A stretch of DNA of 64,000 bases, taken from positions 1,550,001 to 1,614,000 of the forward strand of contig OY970171.1 of assembly GCA_963707575.1 (NCBI GenBank), read 5' to 3'. Under the pieces are notes generated by a model. The model ran no database searches. It worked only from the letters and a program-made list of their open reading frames with translations, and was not told the origin of the DNA. The position numbers and the translations under genes are program-made. The stretch is from Gaiellasilicea sp963707575. GTDB lineage: Bacteria; Actinomycetota; Thermoleophilia; Gaiellales; Gaiellaceae. Positions 1 through 7,866 of the stretch are shown one piece after another; position 1 is the first letter of the stretch, and the number at the start of each line of letters is the position of its first letter.

Positions 1-57
1 GAATCGAAATTCGCCGGTCCATCCTTGCCGCCAGACGATCCTCGCAAACTGACCTAG

Positions 58-139
58 CTGCGCAAAGAGGGAATCCGCGAAAGCGGATTCCCTCTTGCGC
101 GACGATCCCTGAAGGACGCCGCTTCGCGGCGTCACCTGC
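58..139 (-). repeat. Two-hairpin dispersed repeat, copy A (downstream of lon)
   Basis: Read on the minus strand this has, in order, a hairpin with a GAA loop (115-133), the linker CCTTCAGGGATCGTCGCGC, and a long hairpin (61-99) whose loop-proximal stem is ATCCGC/GCGGAT and whose loop is TTTC. The same architecture recurs at 22601-22677 and 50548-50630 with different but still paired outer stems. It lies just beyond the lon stop codon, where it could act as a 3' end structure; there is no T-tract. Confidence 0.75.
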
Positions 140-171
140 CGATTGGCCAATCCTGGTGTATTGAAGGCGGA

Positions 172-222
172 CTCTCTGCGCGAAGATCCCTGAAGGACGC
201 CGCTTAGCGCCGTCACCTCCCG
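172..222 (-). repeat. Degenerate partial copy (A') of the two-hairpin repeat
   Basis: A second, decayed unit lies between copy A and the lon stop. On the minus strand it keeps the first hairpin (196-214, stem imperfect, loop altered) and the linker CCTTCAGGGATCTTCGCGC. The long second hairpin is lost and only GAGTCCGC-like remnants follow. Its tandem arrangement with copy A suggests local duplication followed by decay. Confidence 0.6.
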
Positions 223-240
223 ATGGGCCAACCGGGCCGC

Positions 241-2640
241 CTAGCGACGGGCGGAGGCCGCCTGGCGCTCGAGTGAGGCGCGGCGGCGGCCGAGCTTCGC
301 GGGCGCGCCGTCGAAGACTCGCTCCAGCACCTCCTGGATCGACTCGACGGGCTCGAACGTCAGCTCCTCGCGGGTCTCGGCCGGCAGCTCCTCCAGATCG
401 GGCACGTTCTCCCGCGGCAGGAGCACGCGGCGCAACCCGGCCCGCTGTGCCGCCAGCACCTTTTCGCGGATCCCGCCGACCGGGAGCACCTGGCCCGTGA
501 GCGTGATCTCGCCCGTCATCCCGACGTCGTCCGCGACGGCAATGCCGCGCACGAGCGACGCAATCGCTGTCGCCATCGTGATGCCGGCCGACGGCCCGTC
601 CTTCGGCACGGCGCCCGCAGGCACGTGCACGTGGATGTCGTGCTCGGAGAACCAGTCCTCGGGGAGCCCGAGCTCTTCCGTGTGCGAGCGCACCCAGGAG
701 AGCGCGGTCTGCGCCGACTCCTGCATCACCTCGCCGAGCTGTCCGGTCACCTTGAGCCTGCCCCTGCCGGCATACGCCGCCGCCTCGATGAAGAGAACGT
801 CGCCGCCGGCCGCCGTGTAGGCCAGACCCGTCGCGACGCCGGGATGAGCCGTGCGCCGGCGGGCCTCGCCGGAGAAGCGCGGCGGGCCGAGCCACTCCCG
901 CACCTTGGCCTCGTCGATCTTCACCTTCTCGGCCCGCCCGGTGGCGATCTGCGTCGCCGTCTTGCGGCAGAGCGTCGCGATCTGCCGCTCCAGGTTGCGG
1001 ACCCCGGCCTCGCGCGTGTATTCGGCGATCACCAGCCTGAGCGCCCGGTCGCCGAGCGTCAGCTGCGACTTCTTCAGGCCGTGCTCCTTCAGCTGCTTCG
1101 GCACGAGGTAGCGCTTCGCGATCCCGAGCTTCTCGTCGTGCGTGTAGCCAGAGAGCTGGATCACGTCCATCCGGTCGAGCAGCGGCCCGGGGATCGTGTC
1201 CAGCGTGTTCGCGGTGCAGATGAAGAGCACCTTCGAGAGGTCGAAGGGGAGGTCGAGGTAGTGGTCGCGGAAGCTCGACTGCTGCTCGGGATCCAGCACC
1301 TCGAGCATCGCCGAGGCCGGATCGCCGCGGTAGTCGGCGCCCATCTTGTCGATCTCGTCGATCAGGAAGACGGGATTGCGCGACTCGGCGTCGCGCAGCG
1401 CCCGGATCACGGTGCCGGGCATCGCGCCGATGTACGTCCGCCGGTGGCCGCGGATCTCCGACTCGTCGCGAACGCCGCCGACCGAGATCCTCGCGAACTT
1501 GCGCCCGAGGCTGCGCGCGATCGAGTGGCCGAGCGAGGTCTTGCCCACCCCGGGCGGCCCGACGAAGCACAGGATCTGCCCGGTCACGTCGCTCTTCAGC
1601 TTCGCGACGGCGAGGTACTCCACGATCCTCTCCTTCACCTTTTCGAGGTCGAAGTGGTCCTCGTCGAGGATCTGCCGCGCGTGGTCGAGGTCGAGGTTGT
1701 CCTCGGTCACCTCGGTCCACGGCAGGCTGAGGATCCAGTCCACGTACGTGCGGATGACGCCGTACTCGGCGGCGGCAGGAGGCAGCTTCTCGAGCCGGCC
1801 GAGCTCCCGGTCGACCGCCTTCAGCACCTCCTCCGGGAGCTCCTTCTCGGCCACCTGCTCGCGCAGCTCGTTCAGCTCGGCCAGCTGCTCGTCGCCCTCG
1901 CCGAGCTCGTCCTGGATCGCCTTCAGCTGCTGGCGCAGGAAGAACTCGCGCTGGCCCTTGTCGATCTCGGACGCGACCTGGGACTGGATCTTCGACCCCA
2001 GCTCGGAGACGTCGAGCTCGCGCTCCAGGATCAGGGACACCCGCCGCAACCGTTCTTCGACGTTCGTCAGCTCGAGCAACTCCTGGCGCTCCTCCGTCCT
2101 CAGCCGCAGCGTCGAGGCGACGAGATGGCAGAGCGCACTCGGGTCGTCCACGTTGGCCGCCGCGAGCTGGAGCTCCTCGGGGAGGTACGGAGTGAGCCCG
2201 ATGATCCGTGCGAACTGGCTCTGCACGTTGCGCGTGAGCGCCTCGACCTCCGGCGAATCGGGGACGACGTCCGGCAGCTCCTCGAACTCGCCGATCAGGT
2301 ACGGCTCGTCGGTGCCGGGCGCGCGCAGCCGCACCCGCTGCAGCCCCTGGACGAGGATGCGCAGCGTGCCGTCGGGCACCTTGATCAGCTTGTGCACGAC
2401 CGCGACGGTGCCCACCTCGTACACGTCCTCCCAGCCGGGCGGCTCGGCGTCGACGTTCTTCACGGTCAGCAGGGCCAGCATCCGCTCGCCGGCGACGACG
2501 TCGTCGATCAGCTTGATCGAGCGCTCCTGGCCGACGGCGAGCGGCGTCATCGACTCGGGGAAGACGACCGTCTCCTTCAGCGGGAGGACCGGGAGGTGAG
2601 TGGGCAGCTCCTCGGGGACGACGTGCTCGAGCTCGCTCAC
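241..2640 (-). CDS. lon: ATP-dependent Lon protease
   Basis: This is a cytoplasmic AAA+ serine protease that degrades misfolded and regulatory proteins. It is 799 aa, full length for bacterial Lon. The N-terminal substrate-binding domain covers about residues 15-210, followed by a helical region. The AAA module has Walker A GPPGVGKTS at 361-369 and Walker B VFLIDEID at 424-431. The C-terminal peptidase domain carries the Ser/Lys dyad: Ser684 in PKDGPSAG and Lys727 in GGIREK. The start is GTG, overlapping the hsp20 stop in a GTGA tetranucleotide, so the two are probably co-translated as a protein quality-control operon. An arginine-rich tail follows the peptidase domain. Confidence 0.97.
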   Translation of the reverse strand: MSELEHVVPEELPTHLPVLPLKETVVFPESMTPLAVGQERSIKLIDDVVAGERMLALLTVKNVDAEPPGWEDVYEVGTVAVVHKLIKVPDGTLRILVQGLQRVRLRAPGTDEPYLIGEFEELPDVVPDSPEVEALTRNVQSQFARIIGLTPYLPEELQLAAANVDDPSALCHLVASTLRLRTEERQELLELTNVEERLRRVSLILERELDVSELGSKIQSQVASEIDKGQREFFLRQQLKAIQDELGEGDEQLAELNELREQVAEKELPEEVLKAVDRELGRLEKLPPAAAEYGVIRTYVDWILSLPWTEVTEDNLDLDHARQILDEDHFDLEKVKERIVEYLAVAKLKSDVTGQILCFVGPPGVGKTSLGHSIARSLGRKFARISVGGVRDESEIRGHRRTYIGAMPGTVIRALRDAESRNPVFLIDEIDKMGADYRGDPASAMLEVLDPEQQSSFRDHYLDLPFDLSKVLFICTANTLDTIPGPLLDRMDVIQLSGYTHDEKLGIAKRYLVPKQLKEHGLKKSQLTLGDRALRLVIAEYTREAGVRNLERQIATLCRKTATQIATGRAEKVKIDEAKVREWLGPPRFSGEARRRTAHPGVATGLAYTAAGGDVLFIEAAAYAGRGRLKVTGQLGEVMQESAQTALSWVRSHTEELGLPEDWFSEHDIHVHVPAGAVPKDGPSAGITMATAIASLVRGIAVADDVGMTGEITLTGQVLPVGGIREKVLAAQRAGLRRVLLPRENVPDLEELPAETREELTFEPVESIQEVLERVFDGAPAKLGRRRASLERQAASARR

Positions 2641-3074
2641 GCGGGCCTCACGACGATGATCGCGATCGGCTCGACACGCGACGGGCGCTTCGCGACCGGG
2701 AGCGTGATCGTGAGCAGCCCGCGCTCGAAGCTCGCGCCTGCGGCCTTCGCGTCCACGTCGTCGAGCAGGTTGATCGTCCGGCTGAAAGCGCCGTACTCGA
2801 TCTCCATCTGCTGGTAGACCTGCCCCTCGACCCGCGGGCGGCGCCGCTCGCCGGAGATCGTCAGCGCGCGCTCCTCGATCGCCACGGCGACGCTCTCGGG
2901 CTCTACCCCGGCAAGCTCGACGACGATCGTGAGCTGCGGTGGCTCGTCCGTGTGGAAGCAGTCGACGGGCGGCCGGAAGCCGTGCCTCAGGCCGGAGAAG
3001 CGGGGTACCTGCCAGAGGTCGGCGAAGAGATCTTCGATCTCCCCTTGCAGGCGATCGATGTCACGCCGCGCCAT
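2637..3074 (-). CDS. Hsp20/alpha-crystallin family small heat-shock protein
   Basis: This is a small ATP-independent holdase chaperone. From the ATG at 3074 it is 145 aa, the usual family size. An upstream in-frame start would add about 21 residues reaching into the adjacent divergent gene, so I prefer the shorter form. The alpha-crystallin domain covers about residues 40-140, with the VELAGVEPESVAVAIEE strand pair, an L-I-SGERR segment and the late GLLTITLPV motif close to the family A-x-x-x-n-GvL consensus. Its stop overlaps the lon GTG start, coupling a holdase with a protease. Confidence 0.93.
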   Translation of the reverse strand: MARRDIDRLQGEIEDLFADLWQVPRFSGLRHGFRPPVDCFHTDEPPQLTIVVELAGVEPESVAVAIEERALTISGERRRPRVEGQVYQQMEIEYGAFSRTINLLDDVDAKAAGASFERGLLTITLPVAKRPSRVEPIAIIVVRPA

Positions 3075-3112
3075 GCCCGGCAAGCGTACCCGCCCACGTA
3101 CGATCCGACGCA

Positions 3113-3240
3113 TGACGCTCGTCCGCCGGATCGTCAAGCTCGCAGCTGCCGCGCTGGCGTTCGGCGTCTACGTCTGGTTCACCGCCGTGCGGAACCTCGG
3201 GCGCGTGAAGCGGCGCAAGGCAGCCCGCCGCCGGCGCTAA
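3113..3240 (+). CDS. Small basic single-pass membrane protein (hypothetical)
   Basis: This is a 42-codon ORF beginning with ATG 38 bp from the divergent hsp20 start. The product has one hydrophobic segment (about residues 9-26: KLAAAALAFGVYVWFTAV) and a strongly basic tail of Lys/Arg after it (about residues 27-42). I do not recognise a family. The compact fit between two divergent or adjacent genes and the clean membrane-plus-basic-tail architecture favour a real gene. A chance ORF in GC-rich sequence cannot be excluded. Confidence 0.5.
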
Positions 3241-3252
3241 GGGAGCGCTTAC

Positions 3253-4530
3253 GTGTCGAAATCGCGCGTGGCGGGAACCCGCGCACGGATGCGACTCCTC
3301 GTCACGACCGCCGCAGCGACTGTCGTCGCGCTGGGCATCCTGGCTGCCGGTGCCTCGGGCTCCGGCTTCGTGCGGTACGGGATCCAGGACGACGCGTGGG
3401 TGACGCACGGGCCCGGCACGCTCTCCGCGCGCCTCGACCGCGTGGACCGCCTCGGGGTCGACCTGGTCCGCTTCAACCTGCACTGGAACCGGATCGAGCC
3501 GACGCAGGGCAGCCCGGACTGGAAGGAGAGCGACGCCGTGCTGAAGGGCCTGCGCAAGCGCGGGATCAAGGCCCTCGTCGGGCTGGTCGGCTCGCCCAGC
3601 TGGGCCAACGGCGGGCGTGCGCCCAACTATGTGCCGCGCGCTGCCGACTTCGCCGAGTTCGCCGGCGCCGCCGCCTCCCGGTACCCCTGGGTGCGCGACT
3701 GGCTGGTCTGGAACGAGCCCAACCAGGCGCGCTGGCTGCGGCCAACGTCGCCCGCGGTCTACGTCCGCTCGCTGCTCAACCCGGCCTACGAGGCGATCCA
3801 CGACGTCACGCCGAGGGCCCGCGTGGGCGGCGGCGTCACCGCGCCCCGCGCCGGCTCGAACGGCGTCTCGCCCGTCACGTGGATCCGCGGCATGAAGAAG
3901 GCGCGAGCCCGGCTCGATGCCTACGCGCACCACCCGTACCCGGCCCGGCCGACGGACACGCCGTTCGCGGGCGACTGCGGGCACTCCGCCTGCCTGACGA
4001 TCACCATGGCCACGCTCGAGCGCTTGCTGGACGAGACCCGCCGCGCGTTCGGGGCGAAGCGGATCTGGCTGACCGAGTACGCGTACCAGACCGGCAGGTT
4101 CGGCGTTACGCAGCAGCGCCAGGCCGAGCTGATCGGCCAGTCGTCGCTGCGCGTCGCGCGGGCGCCGCGCGTCGACATCCTGATCCACTACCTCGTGCAG
4201 GACGAGCCGGAGGACGCCCGCTTCCAGAGTGGCCTCTTCCGCTACGACGGGGTCGCGAAGCTCGCGGCGTCGGCGTTCCCCTTCCCGCTCGCGCACGCCG
4301 GGCGCAGCGCGGGCAAGGCCGTCCTCTGGGGGCAGATCCGCCCCCGCAGCGGTAGGCAGACTTTTCGGGTGCAGGTGCGGACGGACGGCCGCTGGAGCTG
4401 GTCGGGCCCGAACCGGCGCACGTCCGCACGGGGATTCCTGAGCGTCGCCGTGCCCGCCCCCCGCGGCACGCTCGTGCGGGTCTGGTCTCCGCGCGACCGC
4501 GCCTACAGCGCCGCCGTCCTGCTGCGCTAG
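3253..4530 (+). CDS. Secreted glycoside hydrolase (cellulase/GH39-like TIM barrel)
   Basis: The product is a predicted exported retaining glycosidase of 425 aa. An N-terminal signal segment (hydrophobic MRLLVTTAAATVVALGILAA, starting at the internal ATG 3289; GTG 3253 adds 12 residues) precedes a clan-A barrel. The acid/base candidate is Glu155 in VWNEPN and the nucleophile candidate is Glu275 in WLTEYA, at the expected strand-4 and strand-7 positions. A substrate-binding HHPYP segment lies between them. The last 90 residues look like a small beta-sandwich domain rich in Arg and Trp. Substrate is not predictable; cell-wall or exopolysaccharide turnover would fit the nearby sugar-nucleotide genes. 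Confidence 0.8.
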   Translation: MSKSRVAGTRARMRLLVTTAAATVVALGILAAGASGSGFVRYGIQDDAWVTHGPGTLSARLDRVDRLGVDLVRFNLHWNRIEPTQGSPDWKESDAVLKGLRKRGIKALVGLVGSPSWANGGRAPNYVPRAADFAEFAGAAASRYPWVRDWLVWNEPNQARWLRPTSPAVYVRSLLNPAYEAIHDVTPRARVGGGVTAPRAGSNGVSPVTWIRGMKKARARLDAYAHHPYPARPTDTPFAGDCGHSACLTITMATLERLLDETRRAFGAKRIWLTEYAYQTGRFGVTQQRQAELIGQSSLRVARAPRVDILIHYLVQDEPEDARFQSGLFRYDGVAKLAASAFPFPLAHAGRSAGKAVLWGQIRPRSGRQTFRVQVRTDGRWSWSGPNRRTSARGFLSVAVPAPRGTLVRVWSPRDRAYSAAVLLR

Positions 4531-4572
4531 ACCGCCGCCGCGACAGACGCTCGCGCGGCTAGGTTTCGTCGC

Positions 4573-5220
4573 GTGCACACCCCTCCCGAGCTGCGAGGCG
4601 GGTTCCTGCCGCGCCTCGTGGGTCTTGTGGCGGGCCTCTTTCTCTGCGCCGTCGGGGTCGTCCTCTTCCTGGAGTCGGAGCTCGGCCTGCCCCCGTGGGA
4701 CGTGCTGCATCAGGGCGTCGCGGAGCAGGCAGGGATCTCCTTCGGTGCGGCCAACCTCGTCGTCTCGCTCGCCGTGCTCGTGCTCGCGTGGCGGCTGCGG
4801 GCGCACATCGGGCTGGGCACGTTGCTGAACGCGACCCTGATCGGGACGTTCGTGATCGCGCTGACCGCGCTCGAGGGCGTCGATCTGCTCTCGGAGGAGC
4901 CGCTCGGGACGAGGATCGCCCTGATCCCGCTGGCGCTCGCGTGCTTCGGAGTCGGCTCCGCCTTCTACATCGGCGCGGCCATGGGCGCCGGGCCCCGCGA
5001 CTCGCTCATGCTCGTCGTCTCGCGACGGGTCGGCGTGCGGATCGGAGTCGCACGCACCGCGCTCGAGGTCGCAGCGCTCGCGCTGGGCTTCGCGCTCGGC
5101 GGCACGGCCGGCCTCGGCACGCTCGTCTTCGCGCTCGGCATCGGCCCCGCGGTCGAGCTCTCCTTCTGGCTGCTCGAGCGCACGCCCCTCGTTGCTCCCG
5201 CAGTAGCATCGCCCGGATGA
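4573..5220 (+). CDS. YczE/YyaS-type integral membrane protein
   Basis: This is a 215-aa protein with about five or six hydrophobic segments and the start GTG 4573. The features GLPPWDVLHQG near residue 40 and a later GAGPRDSLML are typical of the YczE (COG2364) family, related to YitT. Family members are poorly understood; some are linked to export or lipopeptide production. It follows the glycoside hydrolase by 42 bp in the same direction. Function here is not assignable beyond a membrane protein. Confidence 0.8.
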   Translation: MHTPPELRGGFLPRLVGLVAGLFLCAVGVVLFLESELGLPPWDVLHQGVAEQAGISFGAANLVVSLAVLVLAWRLRAHIGLGTLLNATLIGTFVIALTALEGVDLLSEEPLGTRIALIPLALACFGVGSAFYIGAAMGAGPRDSLMLVVSRRVGVRIGVARTALEVAALALGFALGGTAGLGTLVFALGIGPAVELSFWLLERTPLVAPAVASPG

Positions 5221-5245
5221 CCGTCGGTGCCTTCGACCCGCTCCC

Positions 5246-5317
5246 GTGGGGGAAACCAGGTTCCCCCACGAGCCCCTTCTTCCTGCCCTCTGTGGGGGAA
5301 CCTCCCGGTTCCCCCAC
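5246..5317. repeat. Two palindromes of the GTGGGGGAACC family
   Basis: Two closely spaced hairpins occupy the gap between the YczE-type gene and rfbA. The first (5246-5269) has stem GTGGGGGAA/TTCCCCCAC; the second (5292-5317) has stem GTGGGGGAACC/GGTTCCCCCAC with loop TCCC. A third member lies at 50373-50397 in another intergenic gap. The arms are nearly identical while loops and flanks differ, as expected of a dispersed palindromic repeat or a bidirectional terminator. Confidence 0.8.
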
Positions 5318-5328
5318 GCCCCTCCCCG

Positions 5329-5356
5329 CTCATAGGCCAAAAGTACGGCCTATGAG
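5329..5356 (+). promoter_or_regulatory. Perfect 10-bp hairpin overlapping the rfbA start codon
   Basis: CTCATAGGCC (5329-5338) is the exact complement of GGCCTATGAG (5347-5356), separated by the loop AAAAGTAC. The ATG of rfbA (5352-5354) lies in the 3' arm and no Shine-Dalgarno sequence is visible. In RNA this would mask the initiation codon. It could limit translation, or it could be a DNA operator; sequence alone does not decide. Confidence 0.5.
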
Positions 5357-6137
5357 CGTGAAGGGACTGATCGCCGCCGGCGGCGAGGCCACGCGGCTCG
5401 GTGAGCTGACGCGCGTCGTCAACAAGCACCTGCTGCCGGTCGGCGCGTGGCCGATGATCTACTACCCGTTGCAGCTGCTCCAGCTCGCCGGCGTGCAGGA
5501 GGTGCTGATCGTCACCGGCCAGGGCCACGCCGGCCAGTTGATCGACCTCCTCGGCGACGGGCGGATGGCGAAGCGCGGCTCCGACGACGCGCTCTTCGAG
5601 CTCGATCTCACCTACAAGGTGCAGGTCGAGGCCGGCGGGATCGCGCAGGTCGTGGGCATGGCCGAGAGCTTCACCGGCGACGACAAGCTCGTCGTCTGTC
5701 TCGGGGACAACATCTTCGAGTACGCCGAGGTCGCGGCGATCCGCGGCTTCGTCGAGGGCGACGACGGCGCGGCGGTGTTCGTCAAGGACGTGCCGGATCC
5801 CGAGCGGTTCGGTGTCGTCGTCTACGGCGACGACGGCCGCGTCACCGACGTCGTCGAGAAGGCCGGCACGGTCGATCTGCGCTACGACGCGCCCCCCTCG
5901 AGCGACGCCGTGGTCGGTCTCTACTGCTACTCGCCCGACGTCTTCGACGTGATCCGTGGGCTCGAGCCCTCCTCGCGCGACGAGCTCGAGATCACCGACG
6001 TGAACCGGCACTACGCCGAGCGCGGCATGCTCGCCTGCCACCGTGTGACCGGCTGGTGGGAGGACGCGGGGACGCAGGAGTCGCTGCCGGAGATCGGCGC
6101 GCTGATCGGCCGCACCGGCGTGAACAAGGTCCCGTGA
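5352..6137 (+). CDS. rfbA: Glucose-1-phosphate thymidylyltransferase (RmlA-type sugar nucleotidyltransferase)
   Basis: This is the first enzyme of dTDP-L-rhamnose synthesis, joining glucose-1-phosphate to dTTP. It is 261 aa. The nucleotide-binding loop is near the start (GLIAAGGEATRLGELT, a variant of the GxGTRL signature), followed by NKHLLPVG with its conserved Lys, and CLGDNIF, the metal-binding Asp region. ATG 5352 is chosen because it sits immediately before the first beta strand. The gene ends in a GTGA overlap with rfbC, heading a tightly coupled operon. A related uridylyltransferase specificity is possible, but the operon partners argue for dTDP-glucose. Confidence 0.9.
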   Translation: MSVKGLIAAGGEATRLGELTRVVNKHLLPVGAWPMIYYPLQLLQLAGVQEVLIVTGQGHAGQLIDLLGDGRMAKRGSDDALFELDLTYKVQVEAGGIAQVVGMAESFTGDDKLVVCLGDNIFEYAEVAAIRGFVEGDDGAAVFVKDVPDPERFGVVVYGDDGRVTDVVEKAGTVDLRYDAPPSSDAVVGLYCYSPDVFDVIRGLEPSSRDELEITDVNRHYAERGMLACHRVTGWWEDAGTQESLPEIGALIGRTGVNKVP

Positions 6138-6592
6138 TCGAGGGGCTGCAGCAAATCCCGCTCCGCCGGTTCGAGGACGAGCGCGGCTGGTTCGTCGAGC
6201 TGCGCCGGGAGAGCCTGCTGCCGAAGCCGACCCGGCAGACGAATGTCTCGTTCTCGCGCCGGGGCGTGATTCGCGGGCTCCACTACCACGAGCGCGGCCA
6301 GGACGACCTCTTCGCCTGCCTGCAGGGCATGGCCCGCGTCGTCGTCCTCGACGTCGGCACGGGCGAGACCTTCACCGAGGACATCGGCGACGACAATCCG
6401 GTCGCGATCTACATCCCGGGGCGCCACGCGCACGGCTTCGAGGCGCTCACCGATCTCCTGTTCTGTTACCACGTCACCGAGGAGTACGACCCGGCTGCAC
6501 CCGACGAGCATGGGCTGCCGTGGTCGGATCCGCGCGTCAGGCACCTGTGGAGCACCCAGACCCCGATCCTCTCCGAGCGCGACCGGTCCTGA
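6134..6592 (+). CDS. rfbC: dTDP-4-dehydrorhamnose 3,5-epimerase
   Basis: This cupin-fold epimerase acts after RfbB. The start is GTG 6134, overlapping the rfbA stop in GTGA. At 152 aa it is shorter than the usual 180 or so, mostly at the N-terminus. Family signatures are present: RGWFVE near residue 17, RGLHYH near residue 50 with the catalytic His region, and the C-terminal CYHVTEEYDP and PWSDPRV segments. It is translationally coupled to rfbA and followed by rfbD. Confidence 0.92.
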   Translation: MIEGLQQIPLRRFEDERGWFVELRRESLLPKPTRQTNVSFSRRGVIRGLHYHERGQDDLFACLQGMARVVVLDVGTGETFTEDIGDDNPVAIYIPGRHAHGFEALTDLLFCYHVTEEYDPAAPDEHGLPWSDPRVRHLWSTQTPILSERDRS

Positions 6593-7365
6593 TCACGGGG
6601 GCAAGCGGCCAGCTCGGCCACGCGCTGGCCGAGGAGTTCGCCGCGGACGAGATCGTGGCGCTGACGCGCGCCGACTGGGACGTCTCCGAGCCGGCGCCGG
6701 GGGGGCTCGAGCCCGGCCTCGTCCTGCACACGGCCGCGTGGACCGACGTCGACGGCGCCGAGGACGATCCGCAGGGGGCGGCTGCTGTGAACGTCGGCGG
6801 CACGATCCACGCTGCGGAGCTCGGGGCGCCGCTCGTGGCGTACTCGAGCGATTACGTCTTCGACGGGCGCAAGCGGGAGCCGTATGTCGAGTCCGACGGC
6901 CCCAACCCCGCCTCGGCGTACGGCCGCACGAAGCTCCACGGCGAGGCCGCCGCGGGAGAGCAGGCCTGGATCGTGCGCAGCTCGTGGCTCTTCGGGCCGA
7001 CGGGGGCGAACTTCGTCCGCACGATGCTCAGGCTCGGTGCCGAGCGTGAGGAGGTCGCCGTCGTGGACGACCAGCGCGGCTGCCCGACGTACGTCGGGCA
7101 CCTGGCCGCGGCGACGCGAGCCGTGCTCGACCTCCCCTTCGGGATCTGGCACGTCGCCGCCGACGGCGACTGCACGTGGGCGGAGTTCGCCGAGGCGATC
7201 TTCGAGGAGGCAGGAATCGACTGCCGCGTCCGGCGCATCACGACGGCGGAGCTCGGACGCCCCGCTCCGCGCCCCGCGTACTCGGTCCTGCGCAGCGAGA
7301 AGGGCGCACCGGAGCTCCCGCACTGGCGCGAGGGTCTGCGCGAGTGCCTGGCGCGACTGGCCTAG
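6547..7365 (+). CDS. rfbD: dTDP-4-dehydrorhamnose reductase
   Basis: This NAD(P)H-dependent short-chain reductase makes dTDP-L-rhamnose. Signatures are the Rossmann glycine motif TGASGQLG, the SSDYVFDG active-site strand, and the catalytic YGRTK (YxxxK) motif. The start is uncertain. GTG 6547 gives 272 aa and overlaps rfbC by 46 bp with about 13 extra N-terminal residues. A CTG at 6589 would form a CTGA overlap with the rfbC stop but would clip the first beta strand. I annotate the GTG. It lies in the rfb operon. Confidence 0.9.
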   Translation: MEHPDPDPLRARPVLITGASGQLGHALAEEFAADEIVALTRADWDVSEPAPGGLEPGLVLHTAAWTDVDGAEDDPQGAAAVNVGGTIHAAELGAPLVAYSSDYVFDGRKREPYVESDGPNPASAYGRTKLHGEAAAGEQAWIVRSSWLFGPTGANFVRTMLRLGAEREEVAVVDDQRGCPTYVGHLAAATRAVLDLPFGIWHVAADGDCTWAEFAEAIFEEAGIDCRVRRITTAELGRPAPRPAYSVLRSEKGAPELPHWREGLRECLARLA

Positions 7366-7376
7366 GGATCGCCCAG

Positions 7377-7856
7377 GTGGCGCGCTACTCCTTCCTCACC
7401 ACCTGGGCGCTCGACGCCCCGATCGACGCCGTCTGGGACGCCGTCTACGACACGGAAAGCTGGCCCTCGTGGTGGCGCGGCGTCCGGGTCGCCGAGCAGC
7501 TCCATCCCGGGGACGGCAACGGCGACGGGGTCGGATCGGTCCACCGCTACGTCTGGCGCAGCAAGCTGCCCTACGAGATCGAGTTCCGGATGCGGACGGT
7601 GCGCGTCGAGGCACCGCACCTCCTCGAGGGGGAGGCGGACGGCGACCTCCGCGGCAACGGCCTCTGGCGGCTCTGGGAGGGAGCGGGAGCGACCGCCGTC
7701 ACCTACGAGTGGAACGTCGAGACGACGAAGCCCTGGATGAATGCCATCGCACCGATCGGACGGCCGGTCTTCCACTGGAGCCACGACGTCGTGATGCGAA
7801 ACGGCGGCCGGGGACTGGCCGAACGGCTCGGTGCGCGGCTGCTTCTCTGCGACTAG
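7377..7856 (+). CDS. SRPBCC (START/polyketide-cyclase-like) protein
   Basis: This is a 159-aa protein starting at GTG 7377, 11 bp after rfbD. The N-terminus YSFLTTWALDAPIDAVWDAV followed by SWPSWW is the typical SRPBCC helix-grip opening. The remainder alternates beta strands and ends in a long helix. The fold binds hydrophobic ligands and the ligand cannot be predicted. It is embedded between rfbD and rfbB in one transcription unit, so it may be co-expressed with rhamnose synthesis, but no pathway role is established. Confidence 0.8.
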   Translation: MARYSFLTTWALDAPIDAVWDAVYDTESWPSWWRGVRVAEQLHPGDGNGDGVGSVHRYVWRSKLPYEIEFRMRTVRVEAPHLLEGEADGDLRGNGLWRLWEGAGATAVTYEWNVETTKPWMNAIAPIGRPVFHWSHDVVMRNGGRGLAERLGARLLLCD

Positions 7857-7866
7857 GCTGTTCTCG

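Noticed and set aside
58..222. CRISPR array near the window start
   Set aside because: Only two unequal repeat units occur, they are internally palindromic, and spacers of regular length are absent. No cas gene is present.
625..2817. 730-codon plus-strand ORF across lon
   Set aside because: It is antisense to lon, whose Walker, Ser and Lys motifs are unmistakable. The translation is Arg/Leu/Ala-rich with no domain.
3061..5340. 759-codon minus-strand ORF
   Set aside because: It runs antisense to the glycoside hydrolase and YczE-type genes and has low-complexity charged composition typical of GC-rich shadow frames.
6589..6591. CTG start for rfbD
   Set aside because: It forms a CTGA overlap but would remove the residues before ITGASGQLG that build the first Rossmann strand. 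GTG 6547 is safer.
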